Of a DNA stretch of 43,211 bases, positions 1 to 8,608 are shown piece by piece. The notes under the pieces are model-generated. The model searched no databases. It worked only from the letters and a program-made list of their open reading frames with translations, and was not told the DNA's origin. The stretch comes from Chitinophagales bacterium. Its GTDB lineage: Bacteria; Bacteroidota; Bacteroidia; Chitinophagales; Chitinophagaceae. The stretch spans positions 1 through 43,211 of the forward strand of contig JAATGQ010000100.1 of the NCBI GenBank assembly GCA_015654595.1. The letters are read 5' to 3'. The first letter of the stretch is position 1; each line of letters begins with the position of its first letter. Made by a program: the position numbers and the translations under genes.

Positions 1-1
1 C

Positions 2-133
2 GGCCAGACGCTTTATATCACGACGACCATCGCCCCTCTGCGTCAGGAATTGCTTTACCAGAAGGACACTATTATACAGCGCGTAAATGATGCGCTCGGA
101 GAGAAAGTGATCAAAGAAGTGGTGATCCGCTGA
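2..133 (+). CDS. DUF721/DciA-like protein, C-terminal end (partial)
   Basis: An open frame enters from the left edge and ends at TGA 131-133. It encodes 43 residues starting GQTLYITTTIAPLRQELL and ending in VIKEVVIR. The alternating beta-strand and helix pattern, with LRQEL followed by IIQRVN and a terminal basic strand, matches the C-terminus of the DUF721/DciA family. In bacteria that have them, these proteins help load the replicative helicase. Only the last third or so is visible, so this rests on a short match. It converges on the permease gene at 160. Confidence 0.6.
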   Translation, partial: GQTLYITTTIAPLRQELLYQKDTIIQRVNDALGEKVIKEVVIR

Positions 134-159
134 TGCCGGCTGCCGTCCTTTCGTGCCGG

Positions 160-1212
160 CTACTTCACCAGTCGAACACGTGGGTCGACCAATCCATATA
201 AAAAGTCGGAAAGCACGCCCACAACGATAAAGAAAAAAGAGGAAACAAGAACTGATCCCATCACGACGGGGAAATCGAGTTTTTCCAGCGCGTCTACCGT
301 AACCTTCCCGATGCCTTTCCAGCCAAAGATCGTTTCGACAAAAAAAGCGCCCGCCAGTAGTTCGGCAAACCAGCCGGTGATCGCGGTAATGACCGGATTC
401 AGCGCATTACGGAGCGCATGTTTCCATACGATCCGGATGGGACTCAGCCCTTTGGCTCTTGCCGTACGGATATAGTCCTGATCCAGTACATCGAGCAGGG
501 CGCCGCGGGTGAGCTGGGCGATGATCGCCATCGGCCGTATGCCAAGTGTCAGCGCAGGCAGGATCAGGTTTTGTAATTGCAAATGCCGGCCCGTAAAAGG
601 ATCGGTATCGAAGAGACTCCCGGTCATATGCAATCCTGTATATTGACTCAATACAAAACCAAACAGATAAGCGATAACGATGCCCATGAAAAAAGAAGGA
701 GCAGAAACACCCAATACGCTGCCAAAGATCGAAGCCGTGTCAAGCCATGTATTCTTCTTTACCGCGGCCAATACCCCCAGCCCGATGCCGGCAACCGTAG
801 CCAGCAGCATCGCCGCCGCCGCGAGCAATAAGGTGCCCGGCAGCGCCTCCATCAGGATATCCCAGACTTCTTTTTTACTTTGATAGCTTCTTCGCAGGTA
901 CGGCCATTTCAAACCAATGGCGGTGCTGCCGCCGATAAAGAAGCCGTTCAACCCTTTTTGCGCAATCTCTTCTCTGCTATGGACGCCTATCGGCGAGACA
1001 TCATCCAGGTATAACACAAACTGTTTCCAGCGAGGCTGATCGAGATAAAGCTCCTTCCGGATATTCTGTTGCGTGGCAGCATCCGCCCGCTGTCCCATCA
1101 CCAGGCGCGAGGGATCGCCAAACCCCTGAAAAAGGAAAAAGACCGTAATAACGACACCCAGCAAAACCAGGCCGCCATAAACGATCTTTCGTATGAAGTA
1201 ACGTAGCATCAT
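160..1212 (-). CDS. ABC transporter permease, OppB/DppB type
   Basis: This is an inner-membrane permease subunit of a peptide- or nickel-type ABC importer, 350 residues. The N-terminus MLRYFIRKIVYGGLVLLGVVI is the usual first membrane segment of this family. The C-terminal half has the binding-protein-dependent transport fold with several hydrophobic segments. The loop that docks on the ATPase reads DYIRTARAKGLSPIRIVWKHALRNAL, the classic EAA region. A large soluble insert follows the first helix, as in OppB. Either of two adjacent Met codons (1212 or 1209) could be the start, and ATGATG overlaps the stop of the upstream DoxX gene, so the two are probably translationally coupled. No partner OppC, ATPase or binding protein is in the window, so the substrate is unknown. 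Confidence 0.9.
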   Translation of the reverse strand: MMLRYFIRKIVYGGLVLLGVVITVFFLFQGFGDPSRLVMGQRADAATQQNIRKELYLDQPRWKQFVLYLDDVSPIGVHSREEIAQKGLNGFFIGGSTAIGLKWPYLRRSYQSKKEVWDILMEALPGTLLLAAAAMLLATVAGIGLGVLAAVKKNTWLDTASIFGSVLGVSAPSFFMGIVIAYLFGFVLSQYTGLHMTGSLFDTDPFTGRHLQLQNLILPALTLGIRPMAIIAQLTRGALLDVLDQDYIRTARAKGLSPIRIVWKHALRNALNPVITAITGWFAELLAGAFFVETIFGWKGIGKVTVDALEKLDFPVVMGSVLVSSFFFIVVGVLSDFLYGLVDPRVRLVK

Positions 1213-2447
1213 TTGTGAGTAGTATCGCCAGGCGATTGCAGCTGATGGGCATGTGTAGAACCGGCAGAATCCTGCGAAGCTGTTCCCCCTGGGTCAGACT
1301 GTGCCGGCCCGGATACGATCTGTTCAGACAAAGAACCAATCGCATTGATCGCCTTGCCCAGGTCAGCATAGCTCCATTTCTGCAGGATAGTACCGCCCTT
1401 TAACAAATACAGCGTCGGATTGGCCCTTGCTGCAGTCTTGATCGCCGTCGCATCGCACTTGAGGACGGTGACATCCGCTGCTATCCCCTGCTTTTCAACC
1501 CAGGGTTCAACATTATCATAGTCGCCGGTGATGACGATCAAAGGCACATGTTTTGCCTTGGCCATCGTCAACACGATATTGAAGTTCTTTAACCAGGCAG
1601 CACCATCGTCGGCGGCCTCCTTCCGGAAGAGGAAAAGCTTAAAACCCCTGGCTGTCAGTACGGCCTCTGTGGTGTCGACACCGGCGCCCGTCAGCAGATC
1701 AAAGTCTTTGATCGCCGGCTCAGCATTGCCTTTCCGAACCAGCTTGTCATAGCGGCTCTGAAAATGATAAGAGTCGTCGAAATCCGCGGGGAATTGACTG
1801 GCGCTGAACTCCACCTTTTTGCCGTTCTTTTCGTATACCATGGTAATCACCGTGCTGTCGGGAATAGCGCCCGGAGGGATCTTCATCTTTTCAGGGATAT
1901 TGTTGCCCACCTTATATGGAAGACAGTCGACCACGGGAAGATGAACCAGCACATACCATTGAAAGCCGAAGGACAACAAGACAGCCGCAGCCAATACGCC
2001 GACACTTCCGGTCTGCCCCATCACCGGCCTTATCTGATCCCGGACGATGAAAAGGAAAATGATCACCACCGTCAGTACAATATCCTTTACAAAGGTCATA
2101 CCCGCCGTCAGCGGTATACAATCTCCAAAGCAGCCGCATTCCCGGACCTTCCCGGACAAGTACGCATAACCGGTGAGAAAAGTAAAAAAGATCGTCAGCA
2201 GCAACAGCAGCCAGCTGAACAATCTCATCCGCCAGCCCAGCAGGACGGAGATACCCGCAACGATCTCGAATACGATCATCAGGATAGAAAAGCCAAGCGT
2301 AAAATGATCCAGCCAGTGAAAGTTCCAGACTTCGAAGAACTCCTGCATTTTATAGCTCAATCCCAGCGGATCGTTGGCCTTGACCAGACCGGAAAATATA
2401 AAGAGGATGCCTACCAGGGCGCGGACAAAAGCAATAAGCCACTTCAT
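1209..2447 (-). CDS. DoxX family membrane protein with thioredoxin-like C-terminal domain (BT_3928-like)
   Basis: 412 residues. The first 145 or so form a four-helix DoxX/MauE-type membrane domain: MKWLIAFVRALVGILFIFSGLVK, then helices around 50-70, 78-95 and 120-140. A cysteine cluster, ECGCFGDC, sits between the third and fourth helices. After a fifth hydrophobic stretch (about 150-170), residues 190-380 look like an extracytoplasmic thioredoxin/TlpA-like domain, without a clear CxxC. The tail is rich in Ser, Gly and His. Family members are widespread in Bacteroidota and are thought to act in envelope redox processes, but the exact job is unknown. The gene lies 13 bases after DUF1599 and overlaps the permease by 4 bases. 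Confidence 0.85.
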   Translation of the reverse strand: MKWLIAFVRALVGILFIFSGLVKANDPLGLSYKMQEFFEVWNFHWLDHFTLGFSILMIVFEIVAGISVLLGWRMRLFSWLLLLLTIFFTFLTGYAYLSGKVRECGCFGDCIPLTAGMTFVKDIVLTVVIIFLFIVRDQIRPVMGQTGSVGVLAAAVLLSFGFQWYVLVHLPVVDCLPYKVGNNIPEKMKIPPGAIPDSTVITMVYEKNGKKVEFSASQFPADFDDSYHFQSRYDKLVRKGNAEPAIKDFDLLTGAGVDTTEAVLTARGFKLFLFRKEAADDGAAWLKNFNIVLTMAKAKHVPLIVITGDYDNVEPWVEKQGIAADVTVLKCDATAIKTAARANPTLYLLKGGTILQKWSYADLGKAINAIGSLSEQIVSGPAQSDPGGTASQDSAGSTHAHQLQSPGDTTHK

Positions 2448-2460
2448 TGGACGAGGGGTT

Positions 2461-3030
2461 TTATGAGGTATGCTTCCCTTCAGCGATCAGGATCAGCGCA
2501 AAAAGGGAATAGTTGATAATGTCGATAAAATTGGAATCGATGCCTTCGCTGATCAGCGTCTTGCCATCGTTGGAAATGATCTGTCTGACGCGCAGCAGTT
2601 TGGTGAGGATGAGGTCCACAAAACTTTCCTGGCTCATGTCCCGCCAGGCTTCGCCATAGTCATGGTTCTTGGCCAGCATGGTCTCGCGCGTCAGGGTCAT
2701 CTTCTCGTCATACCAGCGGCCTGCTTCTTCCGGGGACAGCTCTTCCGGCGTGCCGGCGGGAAGGGATAGCTGGATCAATCCAATGATCCCATAATTGACC
2801 ATCGCCTTAAATTCTCCGGCCTTATCCTCTCCCACCCTGCTTTTTTTTGTTTCCTGCAGGGTCCTGATCCGCTTAGCCTTGATAAAAAGCTGGTCGGCAA
2901 TGGAGATCGTCCGCAATACCCGCCAGGAGGTTCCATAGTCCCGGGTCTTCTTGATAAAAATGTCCTTACATGCTTTTACCGCCTAGTCATATTGCCGGTT
3001 CGTATCCTTTATAACGGCTATTTTCTCCAT
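2461..3030 (-). pseudogene. DUF1599 protein gene interrupted by one in-frame TAG
   Basis: The full frame runs from ATG 3030 to the stop at 2461, 189 codons. The first 15 codons read MEKIAVIKDTNRQYD, then comes TAG at 2985-2983, and the frame continues AVKACKDIFIKKTRDYGTSW and on into a normal DUF1599 protein. Both KTRDYGTSW before and AKNHDYGEAWRDMS later are the two repeated DYG.(S/A)W motifs of this nucleotide-pyrophosphohydrolase-like family. Without the stop the length and both repeats would be normal. If translation restarted at the TTG at 2916, the product (151 residues) would lack the first DYG motif. This could be a recent nonsense mutation or a sequencing error. It is divergent from folP, an arrangement I recall from other Bacteroidota. 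Confidence 0.8.
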
Positions 3031-3074
3031 TGTCGATATTATTGATGAATTTTGTCCGAATGTAAAGATAAGCT

Positions 3075-3917
3075 ATGTTCACTTTGAATGCGAAAGGCAA
3101 ATTAATCACGCTTGACCGGCCGCTTGTCATGGGGATCATCAACCGGGACCCTGGTTCTTTTTATAGCGGCAGCCGGTTTCCCGACGACCAGTCCTTTTTA
3201 CAGCACGCCGAAAAATTGATCGGCCAAGGAGCCGACATACTGGATATAGGCGGGCAAAGCACTCGCCCCGGAGCGCCGATGGCGGGTGAGGAGGAAGAGC
3301 TGCGACGCGTGATAGACGCCATCCGGCTCCTGCATGAGCGATGGCCCGATCTGCTCATTTCGATCGATACCTGGTATGCCCGGGTGGCAAGGGAAGCCGT
3401 GGCTGCAGGCGCAGCGATCGTCAACGATATCAGCGGAGGCGAGCTCGACCCGGCCATGCTTTCGACGGTAGGAGAACTGGGTGTTCCTTATATCTGTATG
3501 CATATGAAAGGAACGCCCGAAACGATGAATGCCGAAGCCGTCTATGAAGACGTTGTAAAAGAAGTCCTGGACTATTTTATCCGTAAGATCGAAGACTGCC
3601 GGCGGGCAGGCATACACGATATCATTCTTGACCCGGGTCTTGGATTTGCAAAGACCCGCACGCATAACCTCTTATTGCTGCGGTATCTTGACGTTTTCCG
3701 GATGACGGGAAAGCCGGTACTCATTGGGGTATCGAGAAAATCTACCATCTATAAGACACTGGGCGTAACCCCGGAAGAAGCGCTCAATGGGACGACCGTT
3801 CTCAATACGATCGCGCTACTCAACGGCGCCGCCATCCTGCGGGTGCACGACCCCAGGGAAGCAAGGGAAGCCATCACGCTTGTGGATCACTATAAAAAAA
3901 CAAACCTGGGTTTATAA
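3075..3917 (+). CDS. folP: Dihydropteroate synthase
   Basis: This enzyme joins p-aminobenzoate to dihydropterin pyrophosphate in folate synthesis and is the target of sulfonamides. The 280 residues contain the family landmarks in order: VMGIINRDPGSFYSGSRF (loop 1), DIGGQSTRPGA, ISIDTW, IVNDISGG, CMHMKGTPETM, ILDPGLGFAKT and IGVSRKST. Loop 1 is unusual: the family normally reads N-x-T-P-D-S-F, here it is N-R-D-P-G-S-F, so both the Thr and the Asp differ. Otherwise the protein looks complete and functional. The last six codons and the stop form the left arm and loop of the terminator hairpin that follows. DUF1599 lies divergently upstream. Confidence 0.95.
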   Translation: MFTLNAKGKLITLDRPLVMGIINRDPGSFYSGSRFPDDQSFLQHAEKLIGQGADILDIGGQSTRPGAPMAGEEEELRRVIDAIRLLHERWPDLLISIDTWYARVAREAVAAGAAIVNDISGGELDPAMLSTVGELGVPYICMHMKGTPETMNAEAVYEDVVKEVLDYFIRKIEDCRRAGIHDIILDPGLGFAKTRTHNLLLLRYLDVFRMTGKPVLIGVSRKSTIYKTLGVTPEEALNGTTVLNTIALLNGAAILRVHDPREAREAITLVDHYKKTNLGL

Positions 3918-3937
3918 ACCCAGGTTTGTTTTTTTAT
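3894..3937. terminator. Bidirectional terminator at the end of folP
   Basis: A near-perfect inverted repeat (arm AAACCTGGGTTTA, loop at TAT, mirrored arm) is flanked by a run of A on the left and T on the right, so it works for folP on the plus strand and for the FKBP gene on the minus strand. The folP stop codon (3915-3917) sits at the hairpin apex. Confidence 0.9.
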
Positions 3938-3950
3938 AAGCGTACTTTTT

Positions 3951-4868
3951 TTAGTGTCCGCCTGGCATCTGCATCGGCGGCATTGCTGGTTGAGCAGGCT
4001 GTGCCGGGGCATCCGTTACGTCAACGATTTCAATGTCGAAAGCCAGGTCGGTAAAGGGCTGGTGATCGGGCCCAGGACCCTGATCATAAGCCAGGAAGGC
4101 CGGCAAAAAGATGGTGCCTTTCCCACCTTTTTTGAAAACGGGAAGCGCATCTTCCCATCCGGGGATCACCTGATGAGAACCGATCACGATCTTCAGCGGC
4201 GTATTGTTCGGTCCCTTCATATTGGATTCGAACTCCTTATCGGAGGGGATGACCCTGCCGGTATAACGGACTTCGACCTGTTTGCCGGAATCTACCTGAG
4301 GGCCGCTTCCGGGGTCAGTGATAATATAGTAGGATCCCTTGGCAGTCTTCTGCGCCTGGATGCCCTTGTTCTTCAGATAGCTTTCGACAATCGTCACTTC
4401 ACGGGCATTCTGCTTTTCCATTTCCCCCGCATGATCCGCCATCGCCGAATCTCTCGAAGTAAGGATATCGATCACCTTAAAGGTAAAAGTCAGCTTGTCG
4501 TTCTTCGACATACCGGGAGGCAGCTGTCCCCCATTCTGACGCGCCAGCGAATCGACCAGCAGCACAACGACAGCACTATCCACTTTGCGAAGCATCGGCA
4601 GGATCTCGCTCCAATGATAGCTGGCCTTTGTTGCGGTGACCGGCGCATAGGCCGGCATGCCGCTATAGGAAGAGAATTCAACGGAATCCTTTAGCTTTTG
4701 GATCACATTGAACTTGAGGAATTCGCCTTTTTTAACGACGGCCCCTGTTCCAGACGGGATGATCTTATAGAGCACTCCGCTCTTTGTTTTCTTAAACTCA
4801 GAACTGCCGCAGGAAACGATTCCCAACGCCACAGCACCAATCAATAAATAAGACGAAATGGCTTTCAT
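3951..4868 (-). CDS. FKBP-type peptidyl-prolyl isomerase, lipoprotein, copy 1
   Basis: 305 residues. The N-terminus MKAISSYLLIGAVALGIVSCGSS is a lipoprotein signal with a lipobox ending in Cys20, so the protein should be anchored to the envelope. Residues 30-145 are a degenerate FKBP-like segment. Residues 175-285 are a fuller FKBP domain with VEVRYTGRVIPSDKEFESN, VIPGWEDALPVFKKGGKGT and the closing strand LAFDIEIVDV. Such proteins speed up folding of exported proteins. The tail is rich in Pro, Gln and Met. The next gene upstream (4961-5947) is a close paralogue, so this is a tandem duplication. Confidence 0.9.
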   Translation of the reverse strand: MKAISSYLLIGAVALGIVSCGSSEFKKTKSGVLYKIIPSGTGAVVKKGEFLKFNVIQKLKDSVEFSSYSGMPAYAPVTATKASYHWSEILPMLRKVDSAVVVLLVDSLARQNGGQLPPGMSKNDKLTFTFKVIDILTSRDSAMADHAGEMEKQNAREVTIVESYLKNKGIQAQKTAKGSYYIITDPGSGPQVDSGKQVEVRYTGRVIPSDKEFESNMKGPNNTPLKIVIGSHQVIPGWEDALPVFKKGGKGTIFLPAFLAYDQGPGPDHQPFTDLAFDIEIVDVTDAPAQPAQPAMPPMQMPGGH

Positions 4869-4915
4869 TGTAATAGTTATGGGTATTTATTATGAATTTA
4901 AATGTAAAGAAAAAG

Positions 4916-4946
4916 CAAAACCCCGGTCAATGACCGGGGTTTGCCA
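4916..4946 (-). terminator. Terminator after FKBP copy 2
   Basis: The inverted repeat AAACCCCGGTCA/TGACCGGGGTTT lies just beyond the stop of the 4961-5947 gene. Read on the minus strand it is followed by a T-rich tract. It separates the two FKBP transcription units. Confidence 0.8.
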
Positions 4947-4960
4947 AATTTATTTTTACA

Positions 4961-5947
4961 TTAACGCTGAGGAGCCGGCGGAACGATCGGCTTTGCTCCC
5001 GGAGCCAGCGGTCTTGCGTTTGGCATCGCCGGGCGGCCGCCAGGCATCTGCATCGGCGGCGCAGCCGGAGCGGCAGGCTTGGCAGGAGCGTCGGTTACGT
5101 CAACCACTTCGATGTCGAAGGCCAGGTTTGCAAAGGGCTGGTGATCAGGCATCGGACGTTGATCGTAAGCCAGGTAAGCAGGCAGGTAGATCGTACCTTT
5201 GCCGCCTTTTTTGAATACCCGAAGCGCATCGTCCCAACCCGGAATAACCTGACCGGAACCGATCACGAACTTGAACGGCGTATTGCCAGGTCCCTTCATG
5301 TTTGATTCGAACTCCTTATCAGAAGGGATCAGTCTGCCCGTATAGCGAACTTCAACCTGCTTGCCGGAATCCACCTGAACGCCGGTACCGGGATCAGTAA
5401 TCACGTAGTAAGAGCCTTTTGCCGTCTTCTGGGCCTGAATGCCTTTCTTTTGCAGGTAGGCCTCAACGATAGCCTTTTCGCGGCTGTTCTGCTTTTCAAC
5501 TTCGCCTGCACGGTCTTTCAGCAGCAGATCCTGGGAAGCAAAAATATCGGTGATCTTAAAGCTGAAGCTCAGCTTGTCTTTCCGTTTGATAAAAGGGGGC
5601 AGCTGTCCGCCAAACCGACGCAGCAGCGTATCTGCCATTTCCACCACGACAACGCTATCACCCTTACGCAGCATCGAGAAAACTTCGGTTGGATTATACA
5701 CCGGTCTTGGACTGTCGACGGGGACATAAACCGGCATACTGCCATAAGAGCTGTAAAGAACGGAGTCCCTGATCTTTTCAATCACGTTGGCCTTCAGGAA
5801 CTCGCCTTTCTTAGCGACCTCTCCTTTCCCATCCGAAATGATCTTGTAGAGCAGGCCGCTTTTGGTTTTTTTAAATTCGGAATTGCCGCAGGAAACAGCT
5901 CCCAGCGCCAACACTCCTACCAATAAATACGACGAGATGGATTTCAT
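4961..5947 (-). CDS. FKBP-type peptidyl-prolyl isomerase, lipoprotein, copy 2
   Basis: 328 residues, colinear with copy 1 throughout: lipoprotein signal MKSISSYLLVGVLALGAVSC, degenerate first FKBP domain, then a full second domain with VEVRYTGRLIPSDKEFESN and VIPGWDDALRVFKKGGKGT. The tail is about 25 residues longer and rich in Pro and Ala (PMQMPGGRPAMPNARPLAPG and on). The likely role is folding of periplasmic or outer-membrane proteins. It begins 11 bases after the stop of the DHH phosphoesterase gene, so the two are probably co-transcribed. Confidence 0.9.
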   Translation of the reverse strand: MKSISSYLLVGVLALGAVSCGNSEFKKTKSGLLYKIISDGKGEVAKKGEFLKANVIEKIRDSVLYSSYGSMPVYVPVDSPRPVYNPTEVFSMLRKGDSVVVVEMADTLLRRFGGQLPPFIKRKDKLSFSFKITDIFASQDLLLKDRAGEVEKQNSREKAIVEAYLQKKGIQAQKTAKGSYYVITDPGTGVQVDSGKQVEVRYTGRLIPSDKEFESNMKGPGNTPFKFVIGSGQVIPGWDDALRVFKKGGKGTIYLPAYLAYDQRPMPDHQPFANLAFDIEVVDVTDAPAKPAAPAAPPMQMPGGRPAMPNARPLAPGAKPIVPPAPQR

Positions 5948-5958
5948 TCTTATAAGTG

Positions 5959-6966
5959 TTATTGTAATTGTGATGAATTTTCTTTTATGGCTTCGATAAA
6001 TCGTTCTACTGTTACTTCCAGCGTATCGCCGCTGTGTCCTCCGGCTGCGTTGACGTGTCCCCCGCCGTCAAAGTAAGTACGGGCAAACACATTGACGTCA
6101 AAATCTCCCTTGCTGCGGAAAGAGCATTTCACCTCTTCATCCCGGTCGATGATCAGCGCTGCCATTTTTATCCCCTGAATCGACAGCGGGTAATTGACCA
6201 GCCCTTCGGTATCTCCGGTCTTTATTTCATACCGCACGAGGTCTTTCCAGGGTATAGAGATCAGCGCGGCATTATGTTCGTAAAAGATCTCCATCCGGTT
6301 CTGCAGCACATACCCGATAAACCGGAGTCTGTTTTCCAGGAAGTTGTCGAAAAGATCTTCATGGATCTTTGTATGATTGATCCCCGTATCTTTCAGGCGG
6401 GCAACCATCCGGTGGACGTCGGCAGAGGCGCCGGGGAACCGGAATGAGCCGGTATCCGTCATCACCCCGGCATAAAGGCATTCGGCGATGTCCTTATTGA
6501 TCTTATCGTCATTACCCGATCCAACGATCAGATCGTAGATCATCTCGCTGGTAGAGCTTTTTTGTGTATTGCTGACCCCGTAGGCAAAGAGTTCCGATTC
6601 GGGCTGCTGGTGATGATCCACCAGGATACGGGTCGTCGGCAGCCTGCGCAGCCGGGATGCCATATTCCGCGTACGGCTCATCGTATTGAAATCCAGACAG
6701 AAGACCCATTCGGCCTGCTCCAGAGCGGCAATGGCCTTCTCGGTGCTGTATTCGTAATCGATAACCTGTTCACAGCCGGGCATCCATTTCAGCCATTCGG
6801 CCCAATTAGTGGGGGAAATAACGGTCGGCTGGTGACCCAGCTGCAGTAAAAAATGGTATAAACCCAGGGAAGAGCCCATCGCATCCGCATCAGGTTTCTG
6901 ATGCATAATGATCGCCACCTTCCGGGGCTCAAGCAGTAATGGATATATTTCCTCGATTGATTTCAT
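5959..6966 (-). CDS. DHH/DHHA1 phosphoesterase (NrnA-like)
   Basis: This belongs to the family that degrades short RNA oligonucleotides and/or pAp. I choose the ATG at 6966 (MKSIEEIYPLL) because the family begins there; an upstream in-frame extension to 7032 looks non-coding. Of the 335 residues, the DHH domain carries HQKPDADAMGSSLGLYHFL (motif I), FCLDFNTMSRTR (motif II), LVDHHQQPE (the DHH motif) and AGVMTDTGSFRFP. The C-terminal DHHA1 part has the glycine-rich GGGHVNAAGGHSGD. All metal-binding residues appear present. It is divergent from ndk. Confidence 0.9.
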   Translation of the reverse strand: MKSIEEIYPLLLEPRKVAIIMHQKPDADAMGSSLGLYHFLLQLGHQPTVISPTNWAEWLKWMPGCEQVIDYEYSTEKAIAALEQAEWVFCLDFNTMSRTRNMASRLRRLPTTRILVDHHQQPESELFAYGVSNTQKSSTSEMIYDLIVGSGNDDKINKDIAECLYAGVMTDTGSFRFPGASADVHRMVARLKDTGINHTKIHEDLFDNFLENRLRFIGYVLQNRMEIFYEHNAALISIPWKDLVRYEIKTGDTEGLVNYPLSIQGIKMAALIIDRDEEVKCSFRSKGDFDVNVFARTYFDGGGHVNAAGGHSGDTLEVTVERFIEAIKENSSQLQ

Positions 6967-7118
6967 GCTAAAAACAGCGGCGGATCTTCCCAAAAGCAGC
7001 CGGTTATCCCGAAACGCCCTCTGGACCGTCAATTATGCCGGGTCCACCCGCAAAATGCTTGCAAAGGTGCAGAATTAAATTCCAACTCCCAAGTTTTAGT
7101 TAAACCGAAACAATATAC

Positions 7119-7126
7119 TATTTTTG
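7119..7126 (+). promoter_or_regulatory. Bacteroidota -7 promoter element upstream of ndk
   Basis: TATTTTTG fits the TAnnTTTG consensus of the Bacteroidota primary sigma factor. A TTTTAG about 21 bases upstream could be the -33 box. The motif is 27 bases before the ndk ATG. Confidence 0.5.
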
Positions 7127-7152
7127 CGGGCCAAAATAAAGATTAGGAAATT

Positions 7153-7569
7153 ATGAGCAATCGCACTTTTACCATGATCAAACCGGACGCTTTCTCCAAA
7201 GGACATTCCGGCGCCATCATCGACAAGATCCTGAAGAGCGGCTTTTCTATCATCGCCCTCAAATTAACCCGTCTTTCCAAGGAAAAAGCTGGTGAATTCT
7301 ATGCCGTTCACAAAGAAAGACCCTTCTACGGAGAACTGGTCGATTTCATGAGCAGCGGTCCCATCATCGCGGCTATCCTGGAAAAGGACAATGCTGTGGC
7401 TGATTTCCGCAAGCTGATCGGCGCAACCGATCCGGCAAAGGCTGACGAAGGCACGATCCGCAAACTGTTTGCTTCTTCCGTTGGCGAGAACGCCATTCAC
7501 GGCAGCGACAGCGACGAGAATGCAGCCATCGAAGGCAACTTCTTCTTCAGCGCTTTCGAAAGAATCTAA
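7153..7569 (+). CDS. ndk: Nucleoside-diphosphate kinase
   Basis: This enzyme transfers the gamma phosphate of ATP to other nucleoside diphosphates through a phospho-histidine. The 138 residues match the usual length. [16 protein letters not shown] is the signature N-terminus, [17 protein letters not shown] is the nucleotide-binding region, and the active-site histidine is in [15 protein letters not shown] (family NxxHGSDS). All expected features are intact. It is transcribed alone, with a probable promoter at 7119. Confidence 0.98.
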   Translation: MSNRTFTMIKPDAFSKGHSGAIIDKILKSGFSIIALKLTRLSKEKAGEFYAVHKERPFYGELVDFMSSGPIIAAILEKDNAVADFRKLIGATDPAKADEGTIRKLFASSVGENAIHGSDSDENAAIEGNFFFSAFERI

Positions 7570-7675
7570 ACGCTTTTCCCTTAAGGGTTAAAGTGCTTTT
7601 ATATCCCGGGCTTCGGCTGGGTGACAGAGTTATTTTTTAACCAGTTGCCCATTCGAAACCCGGTGTTTTTCGTAT

Positions 7676-8608
7676 TTATAAGCCCTGCTGGTTGTTCTTC
7701 CGGTCATCGGCGGTTTCTCTTTCCGCCACCTGCCCCATCTGCACCTCGTTCTTTACTGGTTCAACGGTGTACCCCTCTTTTCTCAACAGTTCGATCACTC
7801 CCTGCTTCCCAGGCAGATGCGCCGCACCCACGGCAATCAACAGCGACTTTTGCGGCAGCAGACTATCCAGCTTCTTCGCCCACTTCCGGTTACGCCCGTA
7901 CAGTAACAGATCCATATAACCATTCATCCCGCCATCGTACTTCTGGCTCAGTTCGTCGATCTTATCCAGGTCCTGCGCTTTATAGGCATTCACCAGCATC
8001 CTGGTCGCTTTCTTGTTCTCTTCGGCGCTGTCGACCCCATTGACCAGTTCTTTTGCCTGCTCTGTATAAGGGATGCTGTCGAATAGCCCGGCCTGAAAGG
8101 CGACGGTTTCCAGCCCGTTGATCTTCTTCTCATGCGACTTGCTTTCCTGCATAATGGAAAGTTCCATCCCATCAGCCGTCTCGCAATCCAGCGCCTGCTC
8201 TTCTATCAGACCGCTCACGAGCATAGGCTTGAACCGTTCAAGCATGCTAAAAGGCAATGCGGACGCGTGCCTGGAGAAGTAATTCTTTACGCGTGTATAC
8301 TCATCCGGCTTCAACAGATCGGACAGTTTCTTGTCCCCGTTCATCCGCATGTACTTCATCGCCGTCAGCATCCCCATCATATCGCTGAGGTCGATCTCAA
8401 AATAGATCTCGTCCACCGCAGCGATCGCCTTTTTAAGACTATCACCCAATACGGCATCCTGCGGACAAAGCACGTGCATCGTTCCAAAAAGATAAGAAGG
8501 CTTTATATTCTTTCCGGAAATACGCCACAGCAGCGTGTGCGGCGTCTGAGAAAAGCCGAGGGCGCCGGCAAGCAGCCCCGCAGCCAGGAGTATGGTCTTT
8601 CTGATCAT
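7676..8608 (-). CDS. TraB/GumN family protein
   Basis: 310 residues with a cleavable signal peptide (MIRKTILLAAGLLAGALGFSQ). The family signature is present: LWRISGKNIKPSYLFGTMHV with the GTMH motif near residue 43, YFEIDLSD, and SLLIAVGAAHLPGKQGVIELL with the GAAHLPG motif near the C-terminus. These motifs resemble those of TIKI-type metalloproteases, but the bacterial function is largely unknown. The ATG overlaps the stop of the UbiD gene (ATGA), which indicates co-translation. Confidence 0.85.
   Translation of the reverse strand: MIRKTILLAAGLLAGALGFSQTPHTLLWRISGKNIKPSYLFGTMHVLCPQDAVLGDSLKKAIAAVDEIYFEIDLSDMMGMLTAMKYMRMNGDKKLSDLLKPDEYTRVKNYFSRHASALPFSMLERFKPMLVSGLIEEQALDCETADGMELSIMQESKSHEKKINGLETVAFQAGLFDSIPYTEQAKELVNGVDSAEENKKATRMLVNAYKAQDLDKIDELSQKYDGGMNGYMDLLLYGRNRKWAKKLDSLLPQKSLLIAVGAAHLPGKQGVIELLRKEGYTVEPVKNEVQMGQVAERETADDRKNNQQGL

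Noticed and set aside
1764..2516. 250-codon plus-strand open frame
   Set aside because: It is antisense to the DoxX gene, is rich in Gln, His and Arg, and shows no protein family features.
7600..7640. Hairpin after ndk as a terminator
   Set aside because: The stem is imperfect with mismatches and the T-run is displaced, so support is too weak to list.
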